The notes under the pieces are model-generated. The model was not told the origin of the DNA. It worked only from the letters and a program-made list of their open reading frames with translations, and did no database searches. A DNA stretch of 64,000 nt from Streptococcus respiraculi. Lineage in GTDB: Bacteria; Bacillota; Bacilli; Lactobacillales; Streptococcaceae. Where the stretch lies: contig NZ_CP022680.1 of the NCBI RefSeq assembly GCF_003595525.1, forward strand, positions 124,001 through 188,000, in the 5' to 3' direction. Below are positions 9,933 to 17,492 of the stretch, piece after piece (position 1 is the first letter of the stretch; each line of letters starts with the position of its first letter). Position numbers and translations under genes: made by a program.

Positions 9933-9938
9933 ACGGAC

Positions 9939-10466
9939 ATGGACATCAAAAATAGCTATAGTCAAGAAGAAAAAGAGTATTTCATGCGGGAGGCTTTAAA
10001 AGAAGCAGAGCGTTCCTTAGTAAAAGATGAGATTCCGATTGGATGTGTCATTGTCAAAGACGGTGTCATCATTGGCCGAGGGCACAATGCGCGTGAGGAG
10101 CAAAATCAAGCCATTTTACATGCAGAGATCATGGCCATTCAAGAAGCTAATCAGCAAGAAAAAAATTGGCGCTTACTCGATACAACGCTCTTTGTGACTA
10201 TTGAGCCTTGTGTCATGTGTAGTGGTGCGATTGGCCTAGCACGGATTCCGCAGGTCATCTATGGTGCGCCGAATCAGAAATTCGGTGCCGCAGGCAGCCT
10301 TTATGATATTTTGCAAGACGAGCGTCTGAATCATCGTGTTGCCGTCGAAACAGGTGTTTTAGAAGATGAATGCGCTAGGATAATGCAGACCTTTTTCCGT
10401 CAAGGGCGTGAGAAAAAGAAAGCTCTCAAGCAGATTCAGCAGTCTCAAGAGCATGAGGACGATTGA
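9939..10466 (+). CDS. tadA: tRNA adenosine(34) deaminase
   Basis: This 175-residue zinc-dependent deaminase converts A34 of tRNA-Arg(ACG) to inosine. The catalytic HAEIMAI (His and Glu) and the zinc-binding PCVMCSGAIGLARI are present, as are FGAAGSLYDIL and the C-terminal LNHRV segment typical of streptococcal TadA. The frame is open upstream to 9759, but that part overlaps the ABC ATPase and lies before a consensus promoter, so I start at MDIKNSYSQEEKEYF, which aligns with the N-termini of known streptococcal TadA proteins. This ATG sits at the predicted transcription start. An internal ATG at 9984 (MREALKEAE) is the alternative. The SRP RNA gene follows directly. Confidence 0.93.
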   Translation: MDIKNSYSQEEKEYFMREALKEAERSLVKDEIPIGCVIVKDGVIIGRGHNAREEQNQAILHAEIMAIQEANQQEKNWRLLDTTLFVTIEPCVMCSGAIGLARIPQVIYGAPNQKFGAAGSLYDILQDERLNHRVAVETGVLEDECARIMQTFFRQGREKKKALKQIQQSQEHEDD

Positions 10467-10472
10467 GAATGG

Positions 10473-10500
10473 TTGCACAATCTGAGATTTATGGTATAAT
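10473..10500 (+). promoter_or_regulatory. Promoter of the SRP RNA
   Basis: TTGCAC (10473-10478), a 16-base spacer and a perfect TATAAT (10495-10500) lie directly upstream of the small SRP RNA. The predicted start at about 10507-10509 coincides with the first base of the RNA stem. Confidence 0.8.
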
Positions 10501-10507
10501 GATAAGT

Positions 10508-10585
10508 GGAGCAACACTTGTGCGTGAAGCGGGTCAGGGGAGGAATCCAGCAGCCCTAAGCGAAGTCGAGTGTGTGCTCTTTTTA
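10508..10585 (+). ncRNA. ffs: Signal recognition particle RNA, small bacterial type (4.5S-like)
   Basis: The conserved SRP domain-IV core is plainly readable: GGGTCAGGGGAGGAATCCAG followed by CAGCCCTAAGCGA. The ends GAGCAACACTTG and GAGTGTGTGCTC pair to form the long stem, and a T-rich tract follows at 10580. This is the short form (about 78 nt) that, with Ffh, targets membrane and secreted proteins. A consensus promoter precedes it. Its position just after tadA is a common arrangement in streptococci. The exact ends are estimated from pairing and the promoter. Confidence 0.93.
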
Positions 10586-10707
10586 TATTTTTCTTTTATA
10601 TCCTAACTATGGACATCGGGTATAAACCTCACAATATGTGATTTTTTCACATTTTTAAGAAAATATATAGAATATTTTATGAAAATAGCTGAAAATATAG
10701 AATTTCC

Positions 10708-10736
10708 TTGAAAAAAATCCAATAAAGCGTTATCAT
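10708..10736 (+). promoter_or_regulatory. Promoter of pgi
   Basis: TTGAAA (10708-10713) and TATCAT (10731-10736) are separated by 17 bases. The AAAGCGTTATCA between them looks like a partial catabolite-responsive element, but with too many mismatches to call. GGAGGA precedes the pgi ATG. Confidence 0.62.
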
Positions 10737-10766
10737 TAGGTATGTAGAAAAAATGGAGGATTTATA

Positions 10767-12116
10767 ATGGCACATATCCAATTTGATTATTCAAAAGTTT
10801 TGGGACAATTCGTTGCTCCAACGGAATTGGACTTTTTACAAAGCCAAGTAACAGCACTTGATGCGGACTTGCGTAAGGGTACTGGGGCAGGAGCTGAAAT
10901 GCTCGGATGGCTTGATCTACCAGAAAACTATGACAAAGAAGAGTTTGCACGTATTAAAGAAGCTGCTGCAAAAATCCAGTCAGATAGCGATGTTTTGGTT
11001 GTGATTGGAATCGGTGGTTCTTACCTCGGTGCAAAAGCTGCGATTGATTTCTTGAATACTTCTTTTGTCAACTTGCAAACGAAAGATGAGCGCAAAGCGC
11101 CACAAATCTTGTACGCAGGAAATTCCATTTCATCTAGCTACTTGGCTGATTTGGTAGACTATGTGGCAGATAAAGATTTCTCAGTAAACGTGATTTCAAA
11201 ATCAGGTACGACTACTGAGCCAGCGATTGCCTTTCGTGTCTTCAAAGAATTGCTCGTGAACAAATACGGTCAAGAAGAAGCAAACAAACGGATTTATGCA
11301 ACTACTGACCGCGAACGTGGAGCGGTTAAGGTCGAAGCTGACGCAAATGGTTGGGAAACTTTCGTGGTTCCAGATAATGTCGGTGGACGCTTCTCTGTTC
11401 TTACAGCAGTAGGTTTGCTTCCAATTGCGGCTTCAGGTGCGGATATTACAGCTCTTATGGAAGGTGCAAATGCAGCTCGTAAGGACTACGCTTCGGATAA
11501 GATTGCAGAAAATGAAGCTTACCAATATGCAGTTGTTCGTAACATCCTTTACAGAAAAGGCTATGTGACTGAAATCTTGGCCAACTATGAGCCTTCTCTT
11601 CAATACTTTAGCGAATGGTGGAAACAATTGGCTGGTGAATCAGAAGGAAAAGACCAAAAAGGGATTTATCCAACGTCAGCTAACTTCTCAACTGACTTGC
11701 ACTCACTTGGTCAATTTATTCAAGAAGGCTACCGTAATCTCTTTGAAACAGTCATTCGTGTCGACAAACCAAGAAAAAATATCTTGATTCCAGAAATGGC
11801 AGAAGATTTGGATGGTCTTGGCTACCTTCAAGGAAAAGATGTGGATTTCGTTAACAAGAAAGCAACGGACGGTGTGCTTCTTGCCCATACAGACGGTGGT
11901 GTACCAAATATGTTTGTCACTCTTCCACAACAAGACGAGTTTACACTTGGCTACACTATCTACTTCTTTGAACTTGCGATTGCCCTTTCAGGTTACCTCA
12001 ATGGCGTAAATCCATTTGACCAACCAGGGGTAGAAGCTTACAAGAAAAATATGTTTGCCCTTCTTGGTAAACCAGGATTTGAAGAACTTGGAGCAGAATT
12101 GAACGCTCGTCTTTAA
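10767..12116 (+). CDS. pgi: Glucose-6-phosphate isomerase
   Basis: The 449-residue cytoplasmic enzyme interconverts glucose-6-phosphate and fructose-6-phosphate. The sugar-phosphate binding region [15 protein letters not shown] is near residues 73-87, followed by [15 protein letters not shown] and [14 protein letters not shown] (active-site loops). The C-terminal [36 protein letters not shown] signature is complete. The length is that of Gram-positive Pgi (about 449), shorter than enterobacterial forms. GGAGGATTTATA precedes the ATG. It stands alone between the SRP RNA and a convergent SorC regulator, with a long inverted-repeat element after its stop that probably acts as a terminator. Confidence 0.98.
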   Translation: MAHIQFDYSKVLGQFVAPTELDFLQSQVTALDADLRKGTGAGAEMLGWLDLPENYDKEEFARIKEAAAKIQSDSDVLVVIGIGGSYLGAKAAIDFLNTSFVNLQTKDERKAPQILYAGNSISSSYLADLVDYVADKDFSVNVISKSGTTTEPAIAFRVFKELLVNKYGQEEANKRIYATTDRERGAVKVEADANGWETFVVPDNVGGRFSVLTAVGLLPIAASGADITALMEGANAARKDYASDKIAENEAYQYAVVRNILYRKGYVTEILANYEPSLQYFSEWWKQLAGESEGKDQKGIYPTSANFSTDLHSLGQFIQEGYRNLFETVIRVDKPRKNILIPEMAEDLDGLGYLQGKDVDFVNKKATDGVLLAHTDGGVPNMFVTLPQQDEFTLGYTIYFFELAIALSGYLNGVNPFDQPGVEAYKKNMFALLGKPGFEELGAELNARL

Positions 12117-12130
12117 TCATTAGATAGACA

Positions 12131-12276
12131 GACAAGAGGCTAGATAAAAACAATTTTTAGCCTTTCTCTTAAAAATTGAACAATGTAAAATGGCTTAGAA
12201 TCAACGTTTCTTGATAACGTTAATCTAAGCCATTTATTATTTTTAAGACTTTTTGCTCACTCTCTTTCGTTTTATG
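12131..12276. repeat. Long inverted-repeat (MITE-like) element, copy 1
   Basis: This element matches the copy at 47191-47341 over most of its length. The nearly identical core is AAATGGCTTAGAATCAACGT with its inverted partner AACGTTAATCTAAGCCATTT. The outer ends (AGAGGCTAGATAAAAA and CTTTTTGCTCACTCTCTTTC) are degenerate versions of the perfect 25-bp ends of copy 2. It lies between the convergent genes pgi and the SorC regulator, and its inner hairpin probably terminates both. Confidence 0.75.
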
Positions 12277-12282
12277 AGAAGA

Positions 12283-13224
12283 TTAATAATGTTGCTCTGC
12301 CAAATAGTGGGCGATACTCTCATCGATAATCAAGTGGTCAACGCAGCCTTTGCGTAATAAGGCGAAGAGGCTAGGAGCCTTGATTAAGTCGGATGCGATA
12401 ATAGCGACTTCATTCATCATCTCCAATTCGTCTAGTGTAATGCCGACCATTCGTTTAGTGAGACTGGTTTCTAAAATAGTGCCTTCCTCGTCATAAAAAC
12501 TAGCGAGGGCGTCACCGACAACTTTCTTTTCGATGATATCTGCTTCATCCTCTGGGGTGACGACTCCTAGTTGTTGATAGGTAGAGGATTCGCGAGGGTT
12601 GCCAATACTGACGATGGCAAGATCTACTGCAAGAGCCTTTTTATGTGCCTCTTTTATTAAGGATGAGCGCATCAGTTCTTTTTTTAAGAGAGGATGATCT
12701 GCGATAGCAGGGGCGTAGTAATAACTGGCGGTAGCGCTATATTTTTCTGCTAGTCGAAAACATAGATGATTGGAATGGAGATGCAGTAACTCTACGTTTG
12801 CTCCGCCCATTAGGGGGACGATATTAAGGTGGGGATAGGGCATGGTTTTGGCAGCTTGAACAAATTCATAGAGGGTAGAGCCCCAGCCAATACCGATAGA
12901 GGAGAGCGAATGGGCATATTGCTCAACAAATTCAGCAACAGCAGTACCTAGGGCGACCTTGGTTTGGTGTTCGGATGCCTTTGTCGGGGTAATGATAACG
13001 GTTTGGAGGTTGTATTTTTCGGTAAGTTGCTGGCTCAGTTGGATATTTGGGTTGGCCTTGGGCGAGATGGTGATTTGCACAATTCCTTGTTGCAAGGCTT
13101 CTTTTAATAGCTGGGCAACGGTGGGGCGGCTGAGCTGGAGTTGTTTGGCAATTTCCGACTGATTTTTTTGTTCCTTATAGTACAGTAAGGCAGTCTGGTA
13201 GATAAGCTGGTGACGATCCTTCAT
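12283..13224 (-). CDS. SorC-family sugar-responsive transcriptional regulator
   Basis: The 313-residue protein begins with a helix-turn-helix, KNQSEIAKQLQLSRPTVAQLL (about residues 16-36). A SorC-type effector domain related to sugar-phosphate isomerases follows, with SIGIGWGSTLYEFVQ, NIVPLMGGANVE and VSIGNPRESS as visible family signatures. Members such as CggR and DeoR bind phosphorylated sugars and act as repressors or activators. It is divergent from the aldolase/isomerase/YjbQ cassette, whose promoter region holds a perfect palindrome, so it is the obvious local regulator. The effector is unknown. It is convergent with pgi, separated by a MITE-like hairpin element. Confidence 0.9.
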   Translation of the reverse strand: MKDRHQLIYQTALLYYKEQKNQSEIAKQLQLSRPTVAQLLKEALQQGIVQITISPKANPNIQLSQQLTEKYNLQTVIITPTKASEHQTKVALGTAVAEFVEQYAHSLSSIGIGWGSTLYEFVQAAKTMPYPHLNIVPLMGGANVELLHLHSNHLCFRLAEKYSATASYYYAPAIADHPLLKKELMRSSLIKEAHKKALAVDLAIVSIGNPRESSTYQQLGVVTPEDEADIIEKKVVGDALASFYDEEGTILETSLTKRMVGITLDELEMMNEVAIIASDLIKAPSLFALLRKGCVDHLIIDESIAHYLAEQHY

Positions 13225-13268
13225 AATGTAAAATACTCCCTTGTTTCTCTTCTTATTCTACCTCGTCT

Positions 13269-13330
13269 TTTTACAATTGTAAAGTTTCCTTTAAATAAAG
13301 TTTTACAGATGAAAAAAGTGAGAGTATACT
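13269..13330 (+). promoter_or_regulatory. Promoter and candidate SorC operator of the aldolase cassette
   Basis: TTTACA (13302-13307) and TATACT (13325-13330) have a 17-base spacer. Upstream is a perfect palindrome TTTACAATTGTAAA (13270-13283), well placed between the divergent regulator and the aldolase gene for a SorC-type operator. Operator function is inference from position and symmetry. Confidence 0.6.
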
Positions 13331-13372
13331 AAAGGAGAAGAAACGATTCGAATAATGATGGAGGATGACCAG

Positions 13373-14212
13373 ATGAAAACAAGTTCGAAACACATATATC
13401 AAGTAGCTAAGCAGGGTGGATTTGCCATTCCTCATGCAAATTTTATTGATTTGAATTCTGCGCGGGCCTTTGTCCAAACAGCTGAAAAGCGGGGCTTGCC
13501 TCTCTTGCTTGCCTATGCTCAATCTCACCAGTCCATCTTGTCCTTAGAAGAGGCAGCTGCGATTGGAAATGTGATGGCAGATTCGGTCAGCGTGCCGATT
13601 GTCCTTCATTTGGATCACGGAGAAGATTTTGATTTTATCAAGCGTGCGATTGATCTTGGTTTTACGTCTGTTATGATTGATGCTTCGCAGAAGTCATTTG
13701 AAGAAAATGTGCGTCTGACCAAGGAAGTGGTCGAATATGCCCATGCACGTGGTGTCGTTGTCGAAGCGGAATTGGGACATGTTGGGGCAAATGACACGTC
13801 AGAAGCAGCTGAAGTGACAGACTCTGTTTATACAGAAGTGAAGGATGTACAGGAATTTGTTGCCCAGACTAATGTGGACTCTCTTGCTATTTCAATCGGA
13901 ACGGCTCATGGAATCTATAAAGGTGTACCAAATATCAATTTTAACCGCCTGCATGAAATTGCTGAGTTGACCTCTGTTCCTCTTGTCCTTCATGGTGGTT
14001 CGTCATCAGGGGATGAGAATCTCGGTCGTTGTGCCCATGAGGGGATTACCAAAATCAATATCTATACAGACTTTATCGTATCGGCTTTTGAAGCTATTCA
14101 AGATGAGGTACCACAAGACTATATCAGTCTCAAACAAGTCGCAGACCAGGCAATGGGTACTATGTTAGACCATTACTATGATGTATTTGGTACGCAAGCA
14201 ATAAAGGAGTAA
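13373..14212 (+). CDS. Class II ketose-bisphosphate aldolase
   Basis: This 279-residue zinc-dependent aldolase is of the FbaA/GatY/KbaY/IolJ superfamily. The catalytic Asp and a zinc His lie in VLHLDHGEDFD (about 78-88), with VEAELGHVGAND, SIGTAHGIYKG (zinc His) and the phosphate-binding LHGGSSSGDENL and KINIYTDF. Such enzymes cleave a ketose (bis)phosphate to dihydroxyacetone phosphate and an aldehyde. I start at 13373 because GGAGG at 13360-13364 is correctly spaced for it; the ATGs at 13355 and 13358 lie too close to or inside that site. It opens a three-gene cassette with a TIM-type isomerase and a YjbQ protein. There is no transporter in the cassette, so the true substrate is unknown. 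Confidence 0.9.
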   Translation: MKTSSKHIYQVAKQGGFAIPHANFIDLNSARAFVQTAEKRGLPLLLAYAQSHQSILSLEEAAAIGNVMADSVSVPIVLHLDHGEDFDFIKRAIDLGFTSVMIDASQKSFEENVRLTKEVVEYAHARGVVVEAELGHVGANDTSEAAEVTDSVYTEVKDVQEFVAQTNVDSLAISIGTAHGIYKGVPNINFNRLHEIAELTSVPLVLHGGSSSGDENLGRCAHEGITKINIYTDFIVSAFEAIQDEVPQDYISLKQVADQAMGTMLDHYYDVFGTQAIKE

Positions 14213-14216
14213 TCGT

Positions 14217-14924
14217 ATGAGTAAAGTTCAAGTAAAAGCACCATTTTTTATGTTTAATCCCAAATCCTATCTTTATGGGGAAGAGTTAGAAGGATTTGCA
14301 AAAGTAGCAGAAGAACTAGCAGTTGAATATCCTGAGGTATCTGTCTTTATAACAAGTCCATTTGCAGATATTCGTGCGGTTGCTAGGCATACAAATCAGG
14401 CAATTGTATCGGCTCAACATATCGACGGGATTCAACCAGGTCGTGGTATGGGACATGTGTTAGCTGATTCGGTTTATGCAGCAGGAGCAAGAGCTACATT
14501 TTTGAATCATGCAGAACGTCCTCTAACATTTGATGCATTGGTTAAATCGGTTGAACGCGCAGACGAATTGGGAATGATAACAATTGTTTGTGCTAATTCA
14601 ATTAAAGAAGCAAAAGCAGTAGCAACACTACAGCCGGACATCATTCTTTGTGAACCGACAGAGTTGATTGGAACAGGAAACACGAGTGATGCTTCTTATG
14701 TTACTGCAACAAATGAAGCAATCAAGGCTATCTCACCGAATACGCTAGTCATGCAGGCAGCAGGTATCAGTAAAGCAGAAGATGTTTATAAAGTCATTGA
14801 ATTGGGCGCGGATGGTTCTGGCTGCACAAGTGGAATTACAGAAGCAGAACAGCCACATGATATGTTAAGAGAAATGGTTAAAGCAGCGGATACAGCATGG
14901 AGAGAAAAGCATGAAAATGTATAA
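14217..14924 (+). CDS. Triose-phosphate-isomerase-like enzyme, archaeal-type short form
   Basis: The 235-residue TIM-barrel protein keeps the isomerase catalytic set: Lys16 in FNPKSY, His98 in LNHAERP and Glu146 in CEPTELIGTG. The last two motifs resemble short archaeal triose-phosphate isomerases rather than the ~250-residue bacterial enzyme with GHSERR and AYEPVWAIG. The phosphate loop appears as ADGSGCTSGI. The organism should have a normal tpiA elsewhere, so this copy may handle another sugar phosphate made or used by the aldolase just upstream (gap four bases). Isomerases of this kind for tetrulose phosphates are known in other bacteria; that role here is only a possibility. It overlaps the next gene by 14 bases. 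Confidence 0.85.
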   Translation: MSKVQVKAPFFMFNPKSYLYGEELEGFAKVAEELAVEYPEVSVFITSPFADIRAVARHTNQAIVSAQHIDGIQPGRGMGHVLADSVYAAGARATFLNHAERPLTFDALVKSVERADELGMITIVCANSIKEAKAVATLQPDIILCEPTELIGTGNTSDASYVTATNEAIKAISPNTLVMQAAGISKAEDVYKVIELGADGSGCTSGITEAEQPHDMLREMVKAADTAWREKHENV

Positions 14925-15432
14925 AGAAACCTTTACAGTAGAAACCGAGGCAGGAAAGGCGACCTATGTCGATATTACGCCACAATTAAGAGAAATTGTC
15001 AAAAAAAGTGGGATTGAAAATGGTCTCTTAACCATGATTTCGCCCCATACAACCTGTGCCGTCTTTTTTGAAGAATTTGTTCACGACTATACGGATGAGG
15101 GAGACGAATTTCTACAAGTAGACTTGAATCATGTTTTGGAGAAAATTATTCCAGATCACACGGATGCAGATACGTATATCTATCCTGGAGAAGAGCATTA
15201 CAAGTGTGTTGAGGCTTGGCCCAATGCAGCCGAATATCTACCTGATGGTGATCGGCGAGCTCTATGGAATGGGGATAGTCATCTCAAGGCAACTTTGATT
15301 GGATCTAGTCAAATGGTCGATGTGACAGCTGGCGATTTAGGAGTAGGTAGCACAGGTTATTTCTACTTTGTGGACTACGATAAGACTCGTGAACGAGTTC
15401 GTAAGTGCCAGGTGACTGTATTTGGAGTATAG
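14911..15432 (+). CDS. YjbQ/UPF0047-family protein
   Basis: The 173-residue protein belongs to the YjbQ (UPF0047) family, sometimes annotated as secondary thiamine-phosphate synthase from weak in vitro or suppressor activity. The family motifs SPHTTCAVFF, ADTYIYPGEEHYKC and WNGDSHLKATLIGSS are intact and contain the His residues thought to hold a metal. It is longer than the ~140-residue E. coli form because of an insertion around residues 85-115. GGAGAG six bases before the ATG supports the start at 14911, which overlaps the isomerase end, so the two are translationally coupled. A role in sugar-phosphate metabolism with its neighbours is more plausible than thiamine synthesis, but remains inference. 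Confidence 0.85.
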   Translation: MKMYKETFTVETEAGKATYVDITPQLREIVKKSGIENGLLTMISPHTTCAVFFEEFVHDYTDEGDEFLQVDLNHVLEKIIPDHTDADTYIYPGEEHYKCVEAWPNAAEYLPDGDRRALWNGDSHLKATLIGSSQMVDVTAGDLGVGSTGYFYFVDYDKTRERVRKCQVTVFGV

Positions 15433-15436
15433 ATGG

Positions 15437-15466
15437 AAAAACCAACCGAGGATGGTTGGTTTTTTT
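15437..15466 (+). terminator. Terminator of the aldolase cassette
   Basis: AAAAACCAACC and GGTTGGTTTTT pair perfectly around a six-base loop, followed by more T. It lies five bases after the YjbQ stop and separates the cassette from the ula operon. Confidence 0.9.
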
Positions 15467-15490
15467 GTGTCTACAGTTGTTCAAGCAAAT

Positions 15491-15559
15491 ACAGTCCAAG
15501 TGTGAACACAATCATGTGCTTTATTTGGTCTTTTTGTATGCGTTTCCAAGTTCTATAAT
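15491..15559 (+). promoter_or_regulatory. ulaA promoter: shared Ula motif, cre and -10
   Basis: The 45-base stretch 15491-15535 matches 23355-23399 before ulaG at 39 of 45 positions, sharing TTTATTTGGTCTTTTT. A -10 TATAAT lies at 15554-15559, with 18 bases between motif and -10. The -35 position is only TTTTTG, as expected for an activator-dependent promoter. Between them, on the reverse strand, TTGGAAACGCATACA (15535-15549) matches the cre consensus WTGNAANCGNWNNCW at all defined positions, implying CcpA repression. Confidence 0.72.
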
Positions 15560-15600
15560 GAAACTAGGAAAAACAAAAAAATAAAAAAGGAGAAACTAGA

Positions 15601-17052
15601 ATGGAGATTTTGAATAACATTCTCAATTGGTTCTCGCAAAATATTTTGCAGAATCCAGCCTTCTTCGTCGGACTTTTGGTCCTTTTAGGATATGCACTCT
15701 TGAAAAAGCCAGGGCATGAAGTATTTTCGGGCTTTGTCAAAGCTACGGTAGGGTACATGATTTTGAACGTTGCAGCGGGTGGCTTGGTCACAACTTTCCG
15801 TCCGATCCTTGCAGCGCTTAACTTCAAGTTTAAGATTGGTGCCGCAGTTATCGACCCATACTTTGGATTGGCGGCAGCTAATACTAAGGTTCAAGAAATG
15901 TTTCCTGACTTTGTCAAAGCAGCAACAACAGCGCTTTTGATTGGTTTTGGGGTCAATATCTTGCTCGTTGCCTTCCGTAAAATCACCAAGGTACGGACCT
16001 TGTTTATTACTGGTCACATCATGGTGCAACAGGCAGCAACCATCTCACTGATGGTGCTTTTCCTCATTCCTCAATTGAGAAATGGTTATGGGATTACAGC
16101 AATCGGGGTCATTTGTGGTCTTTACTGGGCCGTCAGCTCTAATATGACCGTTGAAGCAACGCAACGCTTGACAGGCGGTGGTGGATTTGCCATTGGTCAC
16201 CAACAACAATTTGCAATCTGGTTTGTCGATAAAATTGCTGGGAAACTTGGTAATAAAGAAGAAAACTTGGACAACTTAAAATTGCCAAAATTCTTGTCGA
16301 TTTTCCATGATACAGTTGTTGCCTCTGCAACTTTGATGCTCGTCTTCTTTGGTGGCATTCTCTTGGTTTTAGGTCCTGAAGTTATGGCAAATAAAGAAGT
16401 CATTACGTCAGGTACACCGTTTAATCCAGCCAAACAAGACTTCTACATGTATATTGTCCAAACAGCCTTTACTTTCTCTGTTTACCTCTTTATCTTGATG
16501 CAAGGGGTGCGGATGTTCGTAACCGAATTGACGAATGCCTTCCAAGGTATCTCAAGCAAGCTCCTCCCAGGCTCATTCCCAGCGGTGGACGTTGCAGCTT
16601 CTTACGGTTTTGGTTCTCCAAATGCGGTACTTTCAGGATTTGCTTGTGGCTTGATTGGTCAATTGATTACCATTGTTCTGTTGATTGTCTTTAAAAATCC
16701 AGTTCTTATTATCACCGGTTTCGTACCAGTATTTTTTGACAATGCTGCGATTGCGGTTTACGCAGACAAGCGCGGTGGTTGGAAAGCAGCGGTCATCCTA
16801 TCCTTTATTTCAGGTGTGCTTCAAGTAGCACTCGGTGCAGCCTGCGTTGCCCTTCTTGATTTGGCGGCTTATGGTGGTTATCACGGGAATATCGATTTTG
16901 AGTTCCCATGGTTAGGATTTGGCTATCTTTTCAAAGGACTTGGTATTATTGGTTATGTCTTGGTGTGCTTGTTCTTCCTTGCTATTCCACAAATCCAATT
17001 TGCAAGAGCAAAGGATAAAGAAGCGTACTATCGTGGGGAAGCTCAAGAATAA
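15601..17052 (+). CDS. ulaA: PTS ascorbate transporter IIC component
   Basis: The 483-residue membrane protein is the channel of the L-ascorbate PTS, which imports vitamin C and phosphorylates it to L-ascorbate-6-phosphate. It has about ten hydrophobic segments, and the family stretches SKLLPGSFPAVDVAASYGFGSPNAVLSGF and PVFFDNAAIAVYADKRGGW are intact. AAAGGAGAAACTAGA precedes the ATG. Its partners IIB and IIA follow as separate genes. Length is normal for Gram-positive UlaA. A hairpin in the 99-base gap after it may stabilise or separate the IIC message from the IIB-IIA message. Regulation: shared Ula motif plus cre in the promoter. Confidence 0.96.
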   Translation: MEILNNILNWFSQNILQNPAFFVGLLVLLGYALLKKPGHEVFSGFVKATVGYMILNVAAGGLVTTFRPILAALNFKFKIGAAVIDPYFGLAAANTKVQEMFPDFVKAATTALLIGFGVNILLVAFRKITKVRTLFITGHIMVQQAATISLMVLFLIPQLRNGYGITAIGVICGLYWAVSSNMTVEATQRLTGGGGFAIGHQQQFAIWFVDKIAGKLGNKEENLDNLKLPKFLSIFHDTVVASATLMLVFFGGILLVLGPEVMANKEVITSGTPFNPAKQDFYMYIVQTAFTFSVYLFILMQGVRMFVTELTNAFQGISSKLLPGSFPAVDVAASYGFGSPNAVLSGFACGLIGQLITIVLLIVFKNPVLIITGFVPVFFDNAAIAVYADKRGGWKAAVILSFISGVLQVALGAACVALLDLAAYGGYHGNIDFEFPWLGFGYLFKGLGIIGYVLVCLFFLAIPQIQFARAKDKEAYYRGEAQE

Positions 17053-17059
17053 GACGAGG

Positions 17060-17106
17060 TTCCGTTTCAATTTGCTGACGTTGTTAACTCAGCTTGTTAA
17101 ACGGAA
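17060..17106 (+). other. Intra-operon hairpin between ulaA and ulaB
   Basis: TTCCGTTT (17060-17067) pairs with AAACGGAA (17099-17106), and GCTGA with TCAGC inside. No T-run follows, so it looks like an RNA-processing or stability hairpin rather than a terminator. Confidence 0.5.
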
Positions 17107-17151
17107 TAGATAAACAACTATCAAAAATAAAACAATCAGGAGGAAAAGAAA

Positions 17152-17430
17152 ATGGTTAAAGTACTAACAGCGTGTGGAAATGGTATGGGATCATCTATGG
17201 TGATTAAGATGAAGGTGGAAAATGCTCTTCGTAATCTTGGTCAAAGTGATTTTACAGTGAATTCTTGTAGCGTTGGTGAGGCAAAGGGACTTGCGGCAGG
17301 GTATGACATTGTCATCGCCTCTGTTCATCTGATTGATGAATTGCAAGGTCGTACCAATGGAAAATTGGTCGGTCTTGATAACCTGATGGACGACAATGAA
17401 ATTAAGGCAAAATTGCAAGAAGTTCTGTAG
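17152..17430 (+). CDS. ulaB: PTS ascorbate transporter IIB component
   Basis: The 92-residue cytoplasmic phosphocarrier receives phosphate from IIA on the cysteine in VLTACGNGMGSSM (Cys8) and passes it to ascorbate at IIC. The P-loop-like fold and length are typical of UlaB. AGGAGGAAAAGAAA precedes the ATG. It lies between ulaA and ulaC within the ascorbate operon. The sequence CSVGEAKGLAAGYDIVIASVHLIDEL follows the pattern of lactose/ascorbate-type IIB domains. The phosphorylated cysteine also makes it a likely phosphate source for the IIB-like and PRD domains of the regulator downstream. Confidence 0.94.
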   Translation: MVKVLTACGNGMGSSMVIKMKVENALRNLGQSDFTVNSCSVGEAKGLAAGYDIVIASVHLIDELQGRTNGKLVGLDNLMDDNEIKAKLQEVL

Positions 17431-17492
17431 TAATACTTTAGAGGAGGTTGGGAGAAAGTACCCGACCTCTTTCATAGAAAGAGAGAGCAAAT

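Noticed and set aside
9759..9938. 60-residue N-terminal extension of tadA
   Set aside because: It lies inside the ABC ATPase gene in another frame and before the tadA promoter; homologues start at the later ATG.
10586..10766. Riboswitch in the pgi leader
   Set aside because: No recognisable aptamer core or antiterminator pair is visible; the region is AT-rich and contains an ordinary promoter.
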